Source of the DNA: Prevotella sp. CAG:1092
GTDB taxonomy: Bacteria; Bacteroidota; Bacteroidia; Bacteroidales; Bacteroidaceae
Length of the DNA: 5,166 nt
Assembly (NCBI GenBank): GCA_000436915.1
Contig: HF993907.1
Coordinates: 1 to 5,166, forward strand
Direction of reading: 5' to 3'
Below are positions 5,164 to 5,166 of this stretch, one piece after another. Under the pieces are notes generated by a model. That model had not been told where the DNA came from and made no database searches. It worked only from the letters and a program-made list of their open reading frames with translations. The position numbers were made by a program, and so were the translations under genes. Position 1 is the stretch's first letter; every line of letters begins with the position of its first letter.

Positions 5164-5166
5164 ATG
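5164..5166 (+). CDS. Probable start codon of the next gene, cut by the window edge
   Basis: Only the ATG is present. It is supported by the A-rich leader (agaaatagaaa) and by the -7 element about 43 nt upstream, a layout matching the EFR1 gene. The product cannot be predicted. Confidence 0.4.

Noticed and set aside
1..5166. A dedicated multi-gene novel system (defence, toxin-antitoxin, mobile element)
   Set aside because: The genes belong to unrelated, mostly housekeeping families with separate promoters. No nuclease, toxin, integrase, transposase, direct-repeat array or reverse transcriptase is present.

Overview
The window looks like ordinary chromosomal sequence of a Bacteroidales bacterium, most likely Prevotella or a close relative. 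The evidence is moderate to low GC, AT-rich leaders without clear Shine-Dalgarno sites, four matches to the Bacteroidota -7 promoter element TAnnTTTG at sensible places, and protein families typical of that group. The genus is an inference. There are no RNA genes, CRISPR array, insertion sequence or phage genes.

Layout: (1) 2-634, +, the 3' part of a ZIP/GufA-type metal transporter cut by the left edge. (2) 665-1462, -, a secreted alpha/beta hydrolase of the cinnamoyl/feruloyl-esterase-like type, convergent with the transporter and driven by a well-formed promoter at 1517-1548. (3) 1463-1798, an AT-rich divergent intergenic region holding that promoter, a promoter for the next gene and a 20-bp leader hairpin. 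(4) 1799-2824, +, a CNNM/CorC-like membrane protein (DUF21 plus CBS pair), followed 11 nt later by (5) 2836-3345, +, an O6-alkylguanine-DNA alkyltransferase (Ogt). (6) 3396-4154, +, a flavodoxin-like protein with two [4Fe-4S] clusters (EFR1 type) with its own promoter at the end of ogt, followed 15 nt later by (7) 4170-4439, +, a small lipoprotein. (8) 4515-4967, +, a DUF4186 protein. (9) 4968-5163, an intergenic region with three successive inverted repeats, then a promoter element and an ATG at the very right edge that probably begins the next gene.

Functionally this is a mixed housekeeping neighbourhood: two divalent-metal transport families, a DNA repair enzyme, a redox protein, an exported esterase and two proteins of unknown role. 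I see no sign that the genes form one dedicated system. The most interesting signals are non-coding or intragenic RNA structures. One is a 20-bp stem just upstream of the CNNM start, whose three non-Watson-Crick pairs are all G-U in the sense transcript. The other is a 15-bp stem inside ogt. Neither is explained by the annotated features.
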